DNA from: Actinomycetes bacterium
GTDB lineage: Bacteria; Actinomycetota; Acidimicrobiia; Acidimicrobiales; RAAP-2
Reading direction: 5' to 3'
DNA: 64,000 bases
Assembly: GCA_021791895.1 (NCBI GenBank)
Contig: JAJYVS010000006.1
Span: forward strand, 1-64,000
The translations under genes were made by a program, and so were the position numbers. Below the pieces are notes generated by a model. The model had not been told where the DNA came from. It worked only from the letters and a program-made list of their open reading frames with translations, and did not search any database. This document shows positions 27,263 through 35,904 of the stretch, piece by piece (position 1 is the first letter of the stretch; every line of letters begins with the position of its first letter).

Positions 27263-28144
27263 GTGCCGGGCTCGGCCGATACGCTGGTGCCGGTGGAGGT
27301 GACCTTCTTCGGGACCCGGGGGTCGTGCCCGTGCTCGGGCGGCGCCTACCAGCGCTACGGCGGCAACACGCCGAGCGTGCTGGTCAAGACGAGCGACGAA
27401 CTGATCGTCCTCGATCTCGGGACCGGGCTCCGGGCCCTCGGGGCGCACGTGTCCTCCGACCACCCGGCCGGTGGGCCGCCGGTCCGGGCCACCGCCCTCC
27501 TCACGCACCTGCACTTCGACCACATCATCGGCCTGCCGTTCTTCGGGCCGCTGCGCCACCACGACTCGGTCTTCGAGGTCTACGGACCACGACAACCGCG
27601 CGGCAACCTGGACAGCGCGTTGCGGGAGATCGTCCGACCGCCGTTCTTCCCGGTGCAGCTCGACACGCTCCTGGCCGAGCTGCGCTTCCACGATCTCGCC
27701 GACGGCGACCACTTCGCCATCGGCGACGCCAAGGTGCGGGCCCGGACGATCCAGCACCCGGGGACCACGCTCGGGTACCGGATCGACGCCGACGGCCGCT
27801 CGGTCGCGTACATCCCCGATCACCAGCAGGTCGGGGAGGGAGAGCCCGAGGACGACGGCGCGCTCGAGCTGTGCGACGGGGCCGACCTGCTCGTGCACGA
27901 CGCGCAGTACACCGACTTCGAGCTCTCGCACAAGCCCAAGTGGGGGCACTGCACGGTCGACTACGCCGTGAACCTGGCCGTCCGGGCGGGCGTGGGCCAC
28001 CTCGTCCTCTTCCACCACGACCCTTCGCACGACGACGAGATGCTGGACCGGATGCTCGAGCGGGCGGTCGAGCTGGCCCGGCCGAGCGGGCTCCGGGTGA
28101 CCTCGGCCCGCGAGGGCGAGACCGTGCTCCCCGGAGGGCGCTGA
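27263..28144 (+). CDS. Metallo-beta-lactamase-fold hydrolase
   Basis: A hydrolase of about 285-290 residues with the metal motif LLTHLHFDHIIGLPFFGPL (HxHxDH) and late ligands in LVHDAQYTDFE and HLVLFHHDPSHDD. VTFFGTRGSCPCSGGAYQRY with GGNTPSVLV is the N-terminal opening of phosphodiesterase-type MBL proteins (RNase Z/PhnP-like). It probably hydrolyses a phosphodiester or ester; the substrate is unknown. Several in-frame GTGs (27263, 27287, 27293) could be the start, and TACGCT just upstream would make the last the leaderless start. It is 24 bp from the epimerase gene and probably cotranscribed with it. Confidence 0.77.
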   Translation: MPGSADTLVPVEVTFFGTRGSCPCSGGAYQRYGGNTPSVLVKTSDELIVLDLGTGLRALGAHVSSDHPAGGPPVRATALLTHLHFDHIIGLPFFGPLRHHDSVFEVYGPRQPRGNLDSALREIVRPPFFPVQLDTLLAELRFHDLADGDHFAIGDAKVRARTIQHPGTTLGYRIDADGRSVAYIPDHQQVGEGEPEDDGALELCDGADLLVHDAQYTDFELSHKPKWGHCTVDYAVNLAVRAGVGHLVLFHHDPSHDDEMLDRMLERAVELARPSGLRVTSAREGETVLPGGR

Positions 28145-28168
28145 GCGCCCGGCTACCTTCGGCCGGCG

Positions 28169-28705
28169 ATGCCCAAGATCGTCCCCTCGGACACAATCGA
28201 CGGCGTGGTCGTGGTCGAGCTCGACGTCCACGCCGATCAACGGGGCACCTTCGTCGAGCCGTGGCGCAAGGAGTGGTTCCCCGACCGGCCCGACATGGTC
28301 CAGGCCAACCACTCCGAGAAGGTCCTCGGGTCCCTGGTCGGCCTCCACTACCACCTGAAGCAGGCGGACTACTGGTACGTGGTCCGTGGTCGGGCCACGG
28401 TGGTGCTCAAAGACCTGCGGCCCGGCAGTCCGACGAGCACCCGGACCCTGGTTCTCGAGCTCGGCGAGGCCGACCGCCGCGGGGTCTACATCCCCCCCGG
28501 GGTCGCCCACGGGTTCGCCGCCCACAGCGCACTCACCCTCTGGTACATGGTGGACCGGACCTACGATCCCGACGACGAGCTCGGGGTGGCGTGGGACGAC
28601 CCGGACCTGGCCATCGACTGGGGGATCCCGGACCCCGTGCTCTCGGTGCGGGACCAGCGCAATCCCCGCCTGGCCGAGATCCCCGCCGAGCTCCTCCCGT
28701 CCTAA
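28169..28705 (+). CDS. dTDP-4-dehydrorhamnose 3,5-epimerase-like protein
   Basis: A 178-residue RmlC-fold cupin. VVELDVHADQRGTFVEPWRK, VGLHYHLKQADYWYVVRGRA and RGVYIPPGVAHGFAAHSALT follow the family; the His of LHYH and the His of GVAHGF are at the active-site positions. The segment before VVRG (KQADYWY) differs from the classic RmlC sequence, so it may act on another deoxysugar nucleotide. No other rhamnose genes are in the window. A -10 like TACCTT at 28154 lies 9 nt upstream of the ATG. Confidence 0.82.
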   Translation: MPKIVPSDTIDGVVVVELDVHADQRGTFVEPWRKEWFPDRPDMVQANHSEKVLGSLVGLHYHLKQADYWYVVRGRATVVLKDLRPGSPTSTRTLVLELGEADRRGVYIPPGVAHGFAAHSALTLWYMVDRTYDPDDELGVAWDDPDLAIDWGIPDPVLSVRDQRNPRLAEIPAELLPS

Positions 28706-28771
28706 GACCTCCCGGCGGCCCTGGCCGCGCGGCTGTGGGCGCCCCGTGGCGGTGGGGTCCCGTTTTTCCTG

Positions 28772-29662
28772 TTGAATTGGGTGGTGGTTGTCGTCGCCGT
28801 CCTGTTCGTCGTCGCGGTCCTCGCCGGACTCGCGTTTTGGGTCCTGCGTCGTCGCGGCTCCGACGAGATGCACTCGGTCGCCGGCTACCAGCACCGGTTG
28901 GAACGCCTCGAGGAGGTCCGTCGCCGCCAGCTCGGCTCGGTCCGGGTGATCGGGGGCACGAGCCCCGAGGAGGACCAGGCCAGCCAGCCGGTGATCGGCG
29001 AGAGCGGTCACCTCGAGATCTCCTCGTCGTCCTCGCGCCGACGGATGCCCGAGGATTCCGACCGTCCCCGTGTCCGCGAACGGCGAGGTTCGCCGACCCA
29101 CGGGCCCCGACGGGACATGGCCATCGCCCGGATGGGCCACCGCCCGCGCCGACTGGGCGCGCCGATCGCGGCCGCGGTGGCGGTCATCGTCCTCGTCACC
29201 GGGCTGGCGATCGCCGGGGCGCACTCGCGCACCCCGAGCTCGACCACCCAGACCACGACCGGGCACCACCAGGGCGGGACCGCCGGGTCGAAGAGCACCA
29301 CCACGACCACCACCACGACCCCGAAGCCGACGACCTTCACCGCCAGCTCGACCAGCGGTTCGAACGCCGACTACCCGTTGCCCTTTGCCTCGTACACGGT
29401 CGTGGTGACCGCCACCTCGGCCGATTGCTACGTCCAGGTCACCAACGCATCGGGCCAGGTCCCCTACGCCGCGGTGCTCCACGCCGGCCAGCACCAGCAG
29501 CTGACCCTGACCGGGGACGCCACGATCGTGCTCGGGGCCCCGGCCTACGCCCAAGTGGAGGTCGACCGCACCCCGGTCACCTTCCCCTCACCCGTTCCGG
29601 CCCCGCTCAACCTCGTCTTCCAGGCGACCGCGCCGTCGTCGACGACCTCCACCACCTCGTGA
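28772..29662 (+). CDS. Membrane protein with low-complexity stalk and RodZ-like C terminus
   Basis: A 296-residue protein of unknown role. The N terminus (VVVVVAVLFVVAVLAGLAFW) is a membrane helix followed by a basic, charged intracellular segment of about 120 residues. A second helix (APIAAAVAVIVLVTGLAIAG) is followed by a Thr/Ser-rich stalk with a run of eight Thr and a folded beta domain (SYTVVVTATSADCYVQVTNA) that resembles the RodZ/DUF4115 periplasmic domain. The start is TTG 28772. The layout suggests a cell-surface or cell-shape protein; this is inference. Confidence 0.68.
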   Translation: MNWVVVVVAVLFVVAVLAGLAFWVLRRRGSDEMHSVAGYQHRLERLEEVRRRQLGSVRVIGGTSPEEDQASQPVIGESGHLEISSSSSRRRMPEDSDRPRVRERRGSPTHGPRRDMAIARMGHRPRRLGAPIAAAVAVIVLVTGLAIAGAHSRTPSSTTQTTTGHHQGGTAGSKSTTTTTTTTPKPTTFTASSTSGSNADYPLPFASYTVVVTATSADCYVQVTNASGQVPYAAVLHAGQHQQLTLTGDATIVLGAPAYAQVEVDRTPVTFPSPVPAPLNLVFQATAPSSTTSTTS

Positions 29663-29819
29663 GGCGAGGGCCCTCTCGGTGGCCCGACGCCGGGCGGCAC
29701 GCCAGGGGCGGTGCCCCCGGAACCGGGGCTTGATCCACCCGGCCGGCGGGCGAGGGCGACGGGAGGGGACGCGTCCTGCCTGTTGGCGGGGGCGCTCGCC
29801 TGCGGGTCTGAAGTTGTTA

Positions 29820-29831
29820 CTATCGAGATAG
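29820..29831. promoter_or_regulatory. Short palindrome upstream of the suf operon
   Basis: CTATC (29820-29824) and GATAG (29827-29831) are perfect inverted repeats around GA. The stretch overlaps TACTAT (29818-29823), which could be the -10 of the suf promoter, and lies 61 bp before the sufB start. It may be the operator of a SUF regulator of Rrf2 or ArsR type, but no regulator gene lies nearby. Confidence 0.4.
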
Positions 29832-29892
29832 GGGAAATACCAAGGTGGTCGAGCGGCCCCGGGGGTCGCCCCGAGCCGAATACGGAGTCCTT

Positions 29893-31314
29893 ATGGCGTT
29901 GACGGATCTCGATCTCGGTCGTTACCAGCTCGGTTGGAGCGACGAGGAGGACTACGTCTTCAAGCCCAAGAAGGGGCTGAACCAGGACATCGTGCGGGAG
30001 ATGTCGGCCATCAAGAAGGAACCCGATTGGATGCGGGACTTCCGCCTGAAGGCCCTCGGCCGCTTCGAGCGAAAGCCGATGTTCCCGCTGTTCCGGGGCA
30101 TGGGCGAGCGGATCGCGCACGACCTGGCCGATCTCGACTTTTCCAACATCTTCTACTACGTGAAGCCGACCGAGTCCCAGGTGAAGGACTGGAACGACCT
30201 TCCCGACTCGATCAAGAGGACCTACGAGCGGCTGGGGATCCCCGAGGCCGAGCGCAAGTACCTCGCCGGGGTCACCGCCCAGTACGAGAGCGAGGTGGTG
30301 TTCCACCGCAACCGGGCGGACCTGGAGGCCCAGGGGGTGCTGTTCTGCGACATGGACACCGCGGTGCGGGAGTACCCCGACATCGTCCGTCGCTGGTTCG
30401 GCACGATCATCCCGCCCAACGACAACAAGTTCGCCGCCCTCAACTCGGCGGTCTGGTCGGGCGGGTCGTTCATCTACGTGCCGCCGGGGGTGAAGGTCGA
30501 CATGCCCTTGCAGGCCTACTTCCGGATCAACGCCGAGAACATGGGCCAGTTCGAGCGGACCCTCATCATCGCCGACGAGGGCGCCCAGGTGCACTACATC
30601 GAGGGGTGCTCAGCCCCGGTGTACTCGACCGACTCGCTGCACTCGGCGGTCGTCGAGCTGGTGGCCCTCCCCGGGAGCCGGATCACCTACACGACCATCC
30701 AGAACTGGTCGAACAACGTCTACAACCTGGTCACCAAGCGGGCCCGGGCCGAGGCCGAGGCCCGGGTCGAGTGGGTGGACGGGAACATCGGTTCCCGGCT
30801 GACCATGAAGTACCCCTCGGTCTACCTGATGGGCCCCAAGGCCTCGGGCGAGGTGCTCTCGGTGGCCTACGCCGGGCCGGGTCAGCACCAGGACGCCGGG
30901 GCCAAGATGATCCACGCCGCCCCCGAGACCACCTCGACGATCGTGTCGAAGTCGATCTCCAAGGACGGCGGGGCGACCACCTACCGGGGGACGGTCCACG
31001 TCGATCCGGGCGCCACCGGTGCCAAGTCGTTCGTCCGATGCGACGCCCTGCTGCTCGACGACCTCTCGATCTCCGAGACCAAGCCCTACATGGAGGTGGG
31101 CGAGCGCGACGCCAGCATCGGCCACGAGGCCACGGTGGCGAAGATCGGCGAGGACCAGCTCTTCTACCTGATGAGCCGGGGGCTCTCGGAGTCCGAGGCC
31201 ATGGGCATGATCGTCAACGGCTTCATCGAGCCGGTGACCAAGACTTTGCCGATGGAGTACGCGGTCGAGTGGAGCCGGCTGATCGAGCTGCAGATGGAGG
31301 GCTCGGTCGGCTGA
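29893..31314 (+). CDS. sufB: Fe-S cluster assembly protein SufB
   Basis: A 473-residue SUF scaffold subunit that builds Fe-S clusters with SufC and Suf[41 protein letters not shown] and [20 protein letters not shown] are highly conserved, and [15 protein letters not shown] holds the essential scaffold Cys; [20 protein letters not shown] is the C-terminal helix. ATG 29893 follows GGAG in TACGGAGTCC. It heads the plus-strand suf operon (sufB, four-Cys protein, sufD, Rieske ferredoxin, sufC). Confidence 0.96.
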   Translation: MALTDLDLGRYQLGWSDEEDYVFKPKKGLNQDIVREMSAIKKEPDWMRDFRLKALGRFERKPMFPLFRGMGERIAHDLADLDFSNIFYYVKPTESQVKDWNDLPDSIKRTYERLGIPEAERKYLAGVTAQYESEVVFHRNRADLEAQGVLFCDMDTAVREYPDIVRRWFGTIIPPNDNKFAALNSAVWSGGSFIYVPPGVKVDMPLQAYFRINAENMGQFERTLIIADEGAQVHYIEGCSAPVYSTDSLHSAVVELVALPGSRITYTTIQNWSNNVYNLVTKRARAEAEARVEWVDGNIGSRLTMKYPSVYLMGPKASGEVLSVAYAGPGQHQDAGAKMIHAAPETTSTIVSKSISKDGGATTYRGTVHVDPGATGAKSFVRCDALLLDDLSISETKPYMEVGERDASIGHEATVAKIGEDQLFYLMSRGLSESEAMGMIVNGFIEPVTKTLPMEYAVEWSRLIELQMEGSVG

Positions 31315-31356
31315 ACCGGTGTCCGCGCCGCACCCTCTTGATGGCAGCATGGTTCG

Positions 31357-31701
31357 ATGCCGATGCGCGAGGAGTGCAAGCACTTCCAGAGCAGGACCTA
31401 CCCCTCGGGCGAGGTGGCGCGCTTCTGCGTCCTCGACCTCGCACCCGAGGCCCCGTGGCGTTGCCCGGAGGACTGTCCCCGCTACGAGCGGCGGTTGGCC
31501 GACGTCGGTTGGGTCCACGGGAGCTTGATCGAGCCACCGGTCGAGGACGAGCCCTCGGTGGAGGGGGAGCCGGTGGGCGACCTCTTGGAACGGGCCGAGG
31601 AGGTCGTGAACGACGTCTCGGAGGAGGCCCTGGCCGAGGCCAGGGCGAGAGACGCCCGCGAGTCCCGGGCCCGCCGGCGCTGGTTCGGGCGACGCCGCTG
31701 A
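31357..31701 (+). CDS. Small four-cysteine protein between sufB and sufD
   Basis: A 114-residue protein I do not recognise. Its first 40 residues carry four Cys in REECKHF, ARFCVLDLA and WRCPEDCPRYERRL, a spacing (C-x16-C-x11-C-x3-C by my count) that could bind an Fe-S cluster or zinc. The remainder is charged, helical and Arg-rich. It sits 42 bp downstream of sufB and 42 bp before sufD on the same strand, so a role in iron-sulfur assembly or storage is suggested by position only. ATG 31357 starts MPMREECKHF; ATG 31363 is close behind. Confidence 0.68.
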   Translation: MPMREECKHFQSRTYPSGEVARFCVLDLAPEAPWRCPEDCPRYERRLADVGWVHGSLIEPPVEDEPSVEGEPVGDLLERAEEVVNDVSEEALAEARARDARESRARRRWFGRRR

Positions 31702-31743
31702 GTCGGCCCCAGGCCGTGTCCCCGATCGCTCCGGGAGGGTGCC

Positions 31744-33039
31744 GTGCGACACTTCGGCGCTGACGCCTCCGGCGCGCTCGGCGGCCCCGACTGGCTGAGC
31801 GAGCGGAGGAGGGCGGCGCTGGAGCGCCTCGACGAGCTCGCCCCGCCGACGGCCGACGGCGCCGAGGTGTGGCGCTACTCGCCGATCGATCAGCTCGACC
31901 TCGACGCCTTCACCCCGGCTGGGGCGGCACGAAGCGACCTGTCCGGTGCGCTCACCCTGGCCGAGGAGTTCGGCCGCGGCCCGCGGATCGTCGTGGCCAA
32001 CGGGCGCATCGTCTCGGTGGAGCGGGGGACGCTGGCCCAGAGCGTCGGGTTCGGGCCCGCCCCGGGGTCGGGGGGGACGTCCGAGGCGCTCGGCACGGTG
32101 GCCGGCGCCAACGACTTCTTCGTGACCCTGAACGACGCCTTCCTCCCCGATGTCGCCGTGCTCGAGGTGCCGCCGAAGGTGGTGCTCGAGGAGCCGGTCG
32201 TGATCGTCCACTGGCACGACCCCGCCGGTCCGGACGGTCCGGCGCCGAGCACCTTCGCCCGCACGCTGGTCCACGTCTCCGAGGACGCCCAGGCCCAGGT
32301 GATCGAGGTGTACGCCGGAGGGCAAGGACCCGGTCGCTCACTCGTGGTCCCGGTCGGCGAGCTGGTGGTCGAGGACCGCGGCCGGCTGGCCTACGTCATG
32401 GTCCAGAACCTCGGTCCCCACTGCTGGACGCTGGCCCGGATCGGGGCCAGCGTCGGGCGGGACGCGACCCTGCGGACCTTCACGGCGGGGCTGGGTGCCG
32501 CCTACGGCCGTTGCCGCCTCGACGCGTCGGCGTCGGGCGAGGGCGGTTCCACCGAGATCACCAGCGTCTACCTCGGCTCGGGTGACCAGGTCCATGACGT
32601 CCGCACCATGCAGGACCACGTCGCCGCCCACACTACGAGCGACCTGCTCTGCAAGGGGGCGGTGGCCGAGCGCTCGAGCTCGATCTACTCCGGCCTGATC
32701 CGGGTCAGGAACGGCGCGGTGCGCTCGGACGCCGTGCAGACCAATCACAACCTGGTGCTCGACGAGAGCGCCCACGCCTCGTCGTTGCCGATCCTCGACA
32801 TCGAGGAGAACGACGTGCGGTGTGCCCACGCGTCGAGCGTCGGGCCCCTGAACGAGGACCAGCGCTACTACCTCGAATCGCGTGGCCTGTCTCCCGAGCG
32901 GGCCGAGCGGCTCATCGTCCTCGGCTTCTTCGAGGACATCGTGGCGCGGGCTCCGATCTCCTCTGCTCAGGGGCCGCTCAGGTCCCGCATCGGGCATCGC
33001 CTCGGGGCCCTGCTCGGCCGGGGGGGCGGCGATGGCTGA
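31744..33039 (+). CDS. sufD: Fe-S cluster assembly protein SufD
   Basis: A 431-residue SufB/SufD-family scaffold subunit. The C-terminal segment with NHNLVLDESAHASSLPILDI and DVRCAHASSVGPLNEDQRYY contains the conserved His used in cluster assembly, and ESRGLSPERAERLIVLGFFE ends the helical tail. The N-terminal half is diverged, as usual for SufD. The start is GTG 31744 and the 3' end overlaps the Rieske protein by 8 bp. Confidence 0.93.
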   Translation: MRHFGADASGALGGPDWLSERRRAALERLDELAPPTADGAEVWRYSPIDQLDLDAFTPAGAARSDLSGALTLAEEFGRGPRIVVANGRIVSVERGTLAQSVGFGPAPGSGGTSEALGTVAGANDFFVTLNDAFLPDVAVLEVPPKVVLEEPVVIVHWHDPAGPDGPAPSTFARTLVHVSEDAQAQVIEVYAGGQGPGRSLVVPVGELVVEDRGRLAYVMVQNLGPHCWTLARIGASVGRDATLRTFTAGLGAAYGRCRLDASASGEGGSTEITSVYLGSGDQVHDVRTMQDHVAAHTTSDLLCKGAVAERSSSIYSGLIRVRNGAVRSDAVQTNHNLVLDESAHASSLPILDIEENDVRCAHASSVGPLNEDQRYYLESRGLSPERAERLIVLGFFEDIVARAPISSAQGPLRSRIGHRLGALLGRGGGDG

Positions 33040-33349
33040 GCGGGTGGTCCTGTGCAAGCGGGACGAGATCGCCCCCGGTGAGGCTCGCCGGTTCGACGTG
33101 GGGACCACGGCCGTCGCCCTCGTCCGGGTGGGAGACGACTTCTACGTCCTCTCGGACCGCTGCAGCCACGAGGACTACTCGTTGTCCGAGGGGGAGGTCT
33201 GGGTCGACGAGTGCGAGCTCGAGTGCCCGCGTCACGGGAGCACGTTCGATCTCCGGACCGGGGAGCCCTGTTCGCTGCCGGCCACCACCCCGGTGCCGAT
33301 CTACGAGGTCGAGGTGGAGGGCGGCGAGGTCGCGGTGATCCTGTCGTGA
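33032..33349 (+). CDS. Rieske-type [2Fe-2S] ferredoxin in the suf operon
   Basis: A 105-residue protein like the non-haem iron oxygenase ferredoxins that are often found in SUF operons of actinobacteria. SDRCSHEDYSLSEGEVWVDE then LECPRHGSTFDLRTGEP give the C-x-H...C-x2-H cluster ligands. It may supply electrons for cluster building. ATG 33032 overlaps the sufD stop; the 3' end overlaps sufC by 4 bp. Confidence 0.9.
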   Translation: MAERVVLCKRDEIAPGEARRFDVGTTAVALVRVGDDFYVLSDRCSHEDYSLSEGEVWVDECELECPRHGSTFDLRTGEPCSLPATTPVPIYEVEVEGGEVAVILS

Positions 33350-34107
33350 CGGCCGCGTCCACCGACACCCTCAGGGTCTCGGGCCTGGTCGCCGAGGTCG
33401 GCGGCGTGGAGATCCTCCACGGCGTCGATTTCGAGGTGGCCCCCGGCGAGGTCCACGTCGTCATGGGCCCGAACGGGTCGGGCAAGAGCACGCTGGCCCA
33501 CGCCGTGATGGGCCGGCCGGGCACGACGGTGACCGCCGGTCGGATCGCCATCGGTGACACCGATCTCGGCGCGCTCCCGAGCTGGCTCCGGGCCCGGGCC
33601 GGGCTGTTCCTGGCCCTGCAGCAGCCGATCGAGGTACCGGGCGTCGGCCTCGAAGCCCTGCTCACCGAGGCGCTCGAGGCGACCGGTCGGGTCGGCGCCC
33701 GGGTTTCCGAGGTGCTCGGGAGCGAGGCCGATCAGATCGGGTTCGACCGGCGCTTCCTCCAACGGGCGCTCAACGTCGATTTGTCGGGAGGGGAGCGCAA
33801 ACGCAACGAGATCCTCCAGCTCGGGGTGATCCGCCCGCGCTTCGCCGTCCTCGACGAGATCGACTCGGGCCTCGACGTGGACGCGCTCGCCGCCGTCGCC
33901 CGACGGATCGAGCGGGCCACCTCGGAGTGGGGTCTCGGGGTCGTGGCCGTGACCCACTTCCGGCGGCTACTCGAGGAGCTCCGGGCCGACCGGGTGCACG
34001 TCATGGTCGGGGGTCGGATCGTGGCCGATGGCGGCCCGGAGCTCGCCGAGGAGCTCGACGCCTCCGGCTACGCCGGGTACGACCCCGGGGTCCCCACGGA
34101 CCGCTGA
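33346..34107 (+). CDS. sufC: SUF system ATPase SufC (first copy)
   Basis: A 253-residue ABC-type ATPase that drives conformational change in SufBD. GPNGSGKSTLAHAVMG is Walker A, NVDLSGGERKRNEILQ the signature, FAVLDEIDSGLDVDALAAVA Walker B and D-loop, and VVAVTHFRRLLEEL the switch His. Start GTG 33346 overlaps the ferredoxin stop. A second SufC gene lies 3 kb away on the opposite strand with 48% or so identity by eye, so this locus carries two SufC paralogs. Confidence 0.94.
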   Translation: MTAASTDTLRVSGLVAEVGGVEILHGVDFEVAPGEVHVVMGPNGSGKSTLAHAVMGRPGTTVTAGRIAIGDTDLGALPSWLRARAGLFLALQQPIEVPGVGLEALLTEALEATGRVGARVSEVLGSEADQIGFDRRFLQRALNVDLSGGERKRNEILQLGVIRPRFAVLDEIDSGLDVDALAAVARRIERATSEWGLGVVAVTHFRRLLEELRADRVHVMVGGRIVADGGPELAEELDASGYAGYDPGVPTDR

Positions 34108-34140
34108 CGCCGGCCGCTGGGCGGGGCCTCAGCGCCGGCG
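34108..34140 (+). terminator. Possible hairpin after the plus-strand suf operon
   Basis: CGCCGGC (34108-34114) and GCCGGCG (34134-34140) can pair around a 19-nt loop, just after the sufC stop and before the convergent secreted protein. No T-run follows, so a factor-dependent or bidirectional stop is as likely. Confidence 0.3.
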
Positions 34141-34156
34141 CACCCGACCCGAGGGC

Positions 34157-34678
34157 TCAGGTCGGGCTACTCCCGCCCCCGCCGTTGGCGCACAGGGACC
34201 CGAGGAAGGTGCCGGTCCCCGCGTGCCCGGGGTCAGCGGCGTAGCCCGGGTCGGGCAGCACGGCACCGATGTCCACGAAGGTTCCCGAAATCGTCGAGCC
34301 CGACTTGGTGATGCTGGTGGCGATGAGGACGTGGACGATGCCATCCATCAGAGGGAGGCTCGGGGGCGGTGCCGAGCTGTCGCCCGGCCTGGTCGTGAAG
34401 GTGAACGTCCCGCTGCAGTCGCCCATCGCCGGCACGTTGTCGGCGAAGCCCTTGAAGGAGCTGGGTGCGGGGCCCCCGCTGAGAAGGTTGTCCTGGGACC
34501 ACTGGGCGCCCCAGAATTCGACCGTGCTCTGGGGCGTCGCACTGCCGTCCCCGATCACGAACCAGCTCGTGGAGGCGGCGCCGGCGCTCCCCGCTGCCGG
34601 GCCCAGCAACGGAACGAGGATCACGAGACCCGTGAGGGCCGCTCCGACCAGCAAACGGGGAATGCCGCGCACCTTCAT
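34157..34678 (-). CDS. Secreted hypothetical protein, 173 residues
   Basis: A signal peptide (RLLVGAALTGLVILVPLLGP then AAGSAGAAST) is followed by a small beta-rich domain with TSWFVIGDGSATPQSTVEFW and FTFTTRPGDSSAPPPSLPL. Two Cys (GDCSGTF and LCANGG) may form a disulfide. No family recognised. The start is ATG 34678 behind GGGAGGTGG. The protein is probably released or wall-associated and appears unrelated to the suf genes. Confidence 0.72.
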   Translation of the reverse strand: MKVRGIPRLLVGAALTGLVILVPLLGPAAGSAGAASTSWFVIGDGSATPQSTVEFWGAQWSQDNLLSGGPAPSSFKGFADNVPAMGDCSGTFTFTTRPGDSSAPPPSLPLMDGIVHVLIATSITKSGSTISGTFVDIGAVLPDPGYAADPGHAGTGTFLGSLCANGGGGSSPT

Positions 34679-34728
34679 GTGCCACCTCCCTGGAATGGAA
34701 CCCTGAGGCTAGCCCTTGGAGCACTGAT

Positions 34729-34746
34729 AGTGGTGGAATATCCACT
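34729..34746. promoter_or_regulatory. Inverted repeat in an AT-richer stretch upstream of the secreted protein
   Basis: AGTGG (34729-34733) and CCACT (34742-34746) are inverted repeats, and an inner TGGA/TCCA pair lies within. The stretch lies about 50 bp before the start of the secreted protein and is richer in A/T than its surroundings, so it could be an operator or part of a promoter. Confidence 0.3.
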
Positions 34747-34789
34747 CTTCGTGACGATTTTGCGTCGCTAGCGCGCCGGCCAACGCTCA

Positions 34790-35378
34790 ATGTGGTCGTA
34801 GTTCTACCCTGGGTGGTGGTTGGTCACGGACTTTCCCGGGGCGTTCCGGCATCGGCCTCCCGGGGCAGGGCAGGGTCTCGGGGACGCCCTTCGGCGGGGG
34901 ATGACGGGTACCGGAAGTGGCCATGGCCGGGGCCGTCCACCGGCTGGAGGCAGTCCCGGGGTCGCCGGCACCGGGACGCCCTGCACCCGTTCACCGACTC
35001 AGCGGTGCACGACATCGACCTCGACGGCCAGCTCTGGCTCGGGACCGTCTCCGACCCGGCCACCTGGTACCACCCCGCTCACCGTCGCGGCTGGTGACCG
35101 ACACCCTGCCGACCACCTCGGCGGCCAACGAGGGGGGTGACGTCCAGATCATTGCCGAATCGCGGGCCCAAGAGATGCCGACCGGGTTCGTCGGGAGAAC
35201 ACCGCCGACCAACCCCTCGAGGTCAACGACCAGCCGCTCGACGTGAACCCGTCGCTCCTGGCGTCTCCCGAGAGCGGTCCGGCCACGACCGTGCCGCGCC
35301 CGACCCCGTCCTTTCGACCCCGCGCGTGCCGAGCGACCGCCGGCGCACCACCCTCGCCCCGTTGGCCCCGGCCGGGGG
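34790..35378. other. About 590 bp without a convincing gene
   Basis: All six frames are broken into short ORFs (each under 115 codons). One frame contains a protein-like stretch (LDGQLWLGTVSDPATWYHP around 35011-35070), and a continuation in another frame (DTLPTTSAANEGGDVQIIAE) suggests a decayed gene. I cannot name the family. The stretch separates the secreted protein from sufU. Confidence 0.4.
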
Positions 35379-35879
35379 TCAGGAAGCCTTGGCGAGCTCG
35401 TCGAGGCCCTGGACCAGCGCGTTCCAGCTCAAGGTGGCGCACTTGATGCGGACCGGGAACTTCACCACCCCCTGAAGGGCGGCCAGCTCGCCGAGCGAGG
35501 CCAGATCGACCGGCTCGGGCTCGGTTGGTGGGTCTTCGGTCCCGGTGGTGCGGTCGTCGTCGGAGAGCGACGCCTCGTGGACCGACATCATCGCCTTGAA
35601 GACCGCGACGAGCTCCCGGACCTCGGTGATCGACTTGCCCTTCACGGCCGCCGACATGAGCGAACCCGAGGACTGGCTGATCGAGCACCCCGAGCCGGCG
35701 ACCTTGATGTCCCGCAGCGTGCCGTCGACCACCTCGAGGCTGAGGACGACCTCGTCACCGCACAGCGGGTTGAAGCCCTCGACCCGGTGGGCCGGCGGGG
35801 TCGGCAGCTCCCCCCGGTTCCGGGGCGAGCGGTAGTGGTCGAGGATGATCTCGCGGTAGAGCTCTTCGAGGTCGGGCAT
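35379..35879 (-). CDS. sufU: SUF system sulfurtransfer protein SufU
   Basis: A 166-residue IscU-fold protein. NPLCGDEVVLSLEVVDGTLR, AGSGCSISQSSGSLMSAAVK and IKCATLSWNALVQGLDEL hold the three Cys that, with an Asp, bind Zn and accept sulfur from SufS. A 15-residue acidic insertion with TEDPPTEPEPVD lies between the helices, as in Gram-positive SufU. ATG 35879 was chosen because the family starts at PDLEELYREIILDHYRSP; a longer start at 35927 overlaps sufS. It is 25 bp after the sufS stop, in the same operon. Confidence 0.92.
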   Translation of the reverse strand: MPDLEELYREIILDHYRSPRNRGELPTPPAHRVEGFNPLCGDEVVLSLEVVDGTLRDIKVAGSGCSISQSSGSLMSAAVKGKSITEVRELVAVFKAMMSVHEASLSDDDRTTGTEDPPTEPEPVDLASLGELAALQGVVKFPVRIKCATLSWNALVQGLDELAKAS

Positions 35880-35904
35880 CAGCGCTGGTCGGGGGCTATC
35901 AGGC

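Noticed and set aside
29270..29345. Thr codon run in the membrane protein as a microsatellite or frameshift hotspot
   Set aside because: The codons are mixed ACC/ACG/ACA, the frame stays open and the product makes sense as a stalk.
29818..29840. Full -35/-10 promoter call for sufB
   Set aside because: The -10 like TACTAT is fair, but no -35 hexamer at 16-18 bp upstream could be seen, so only the palindrome is listed.
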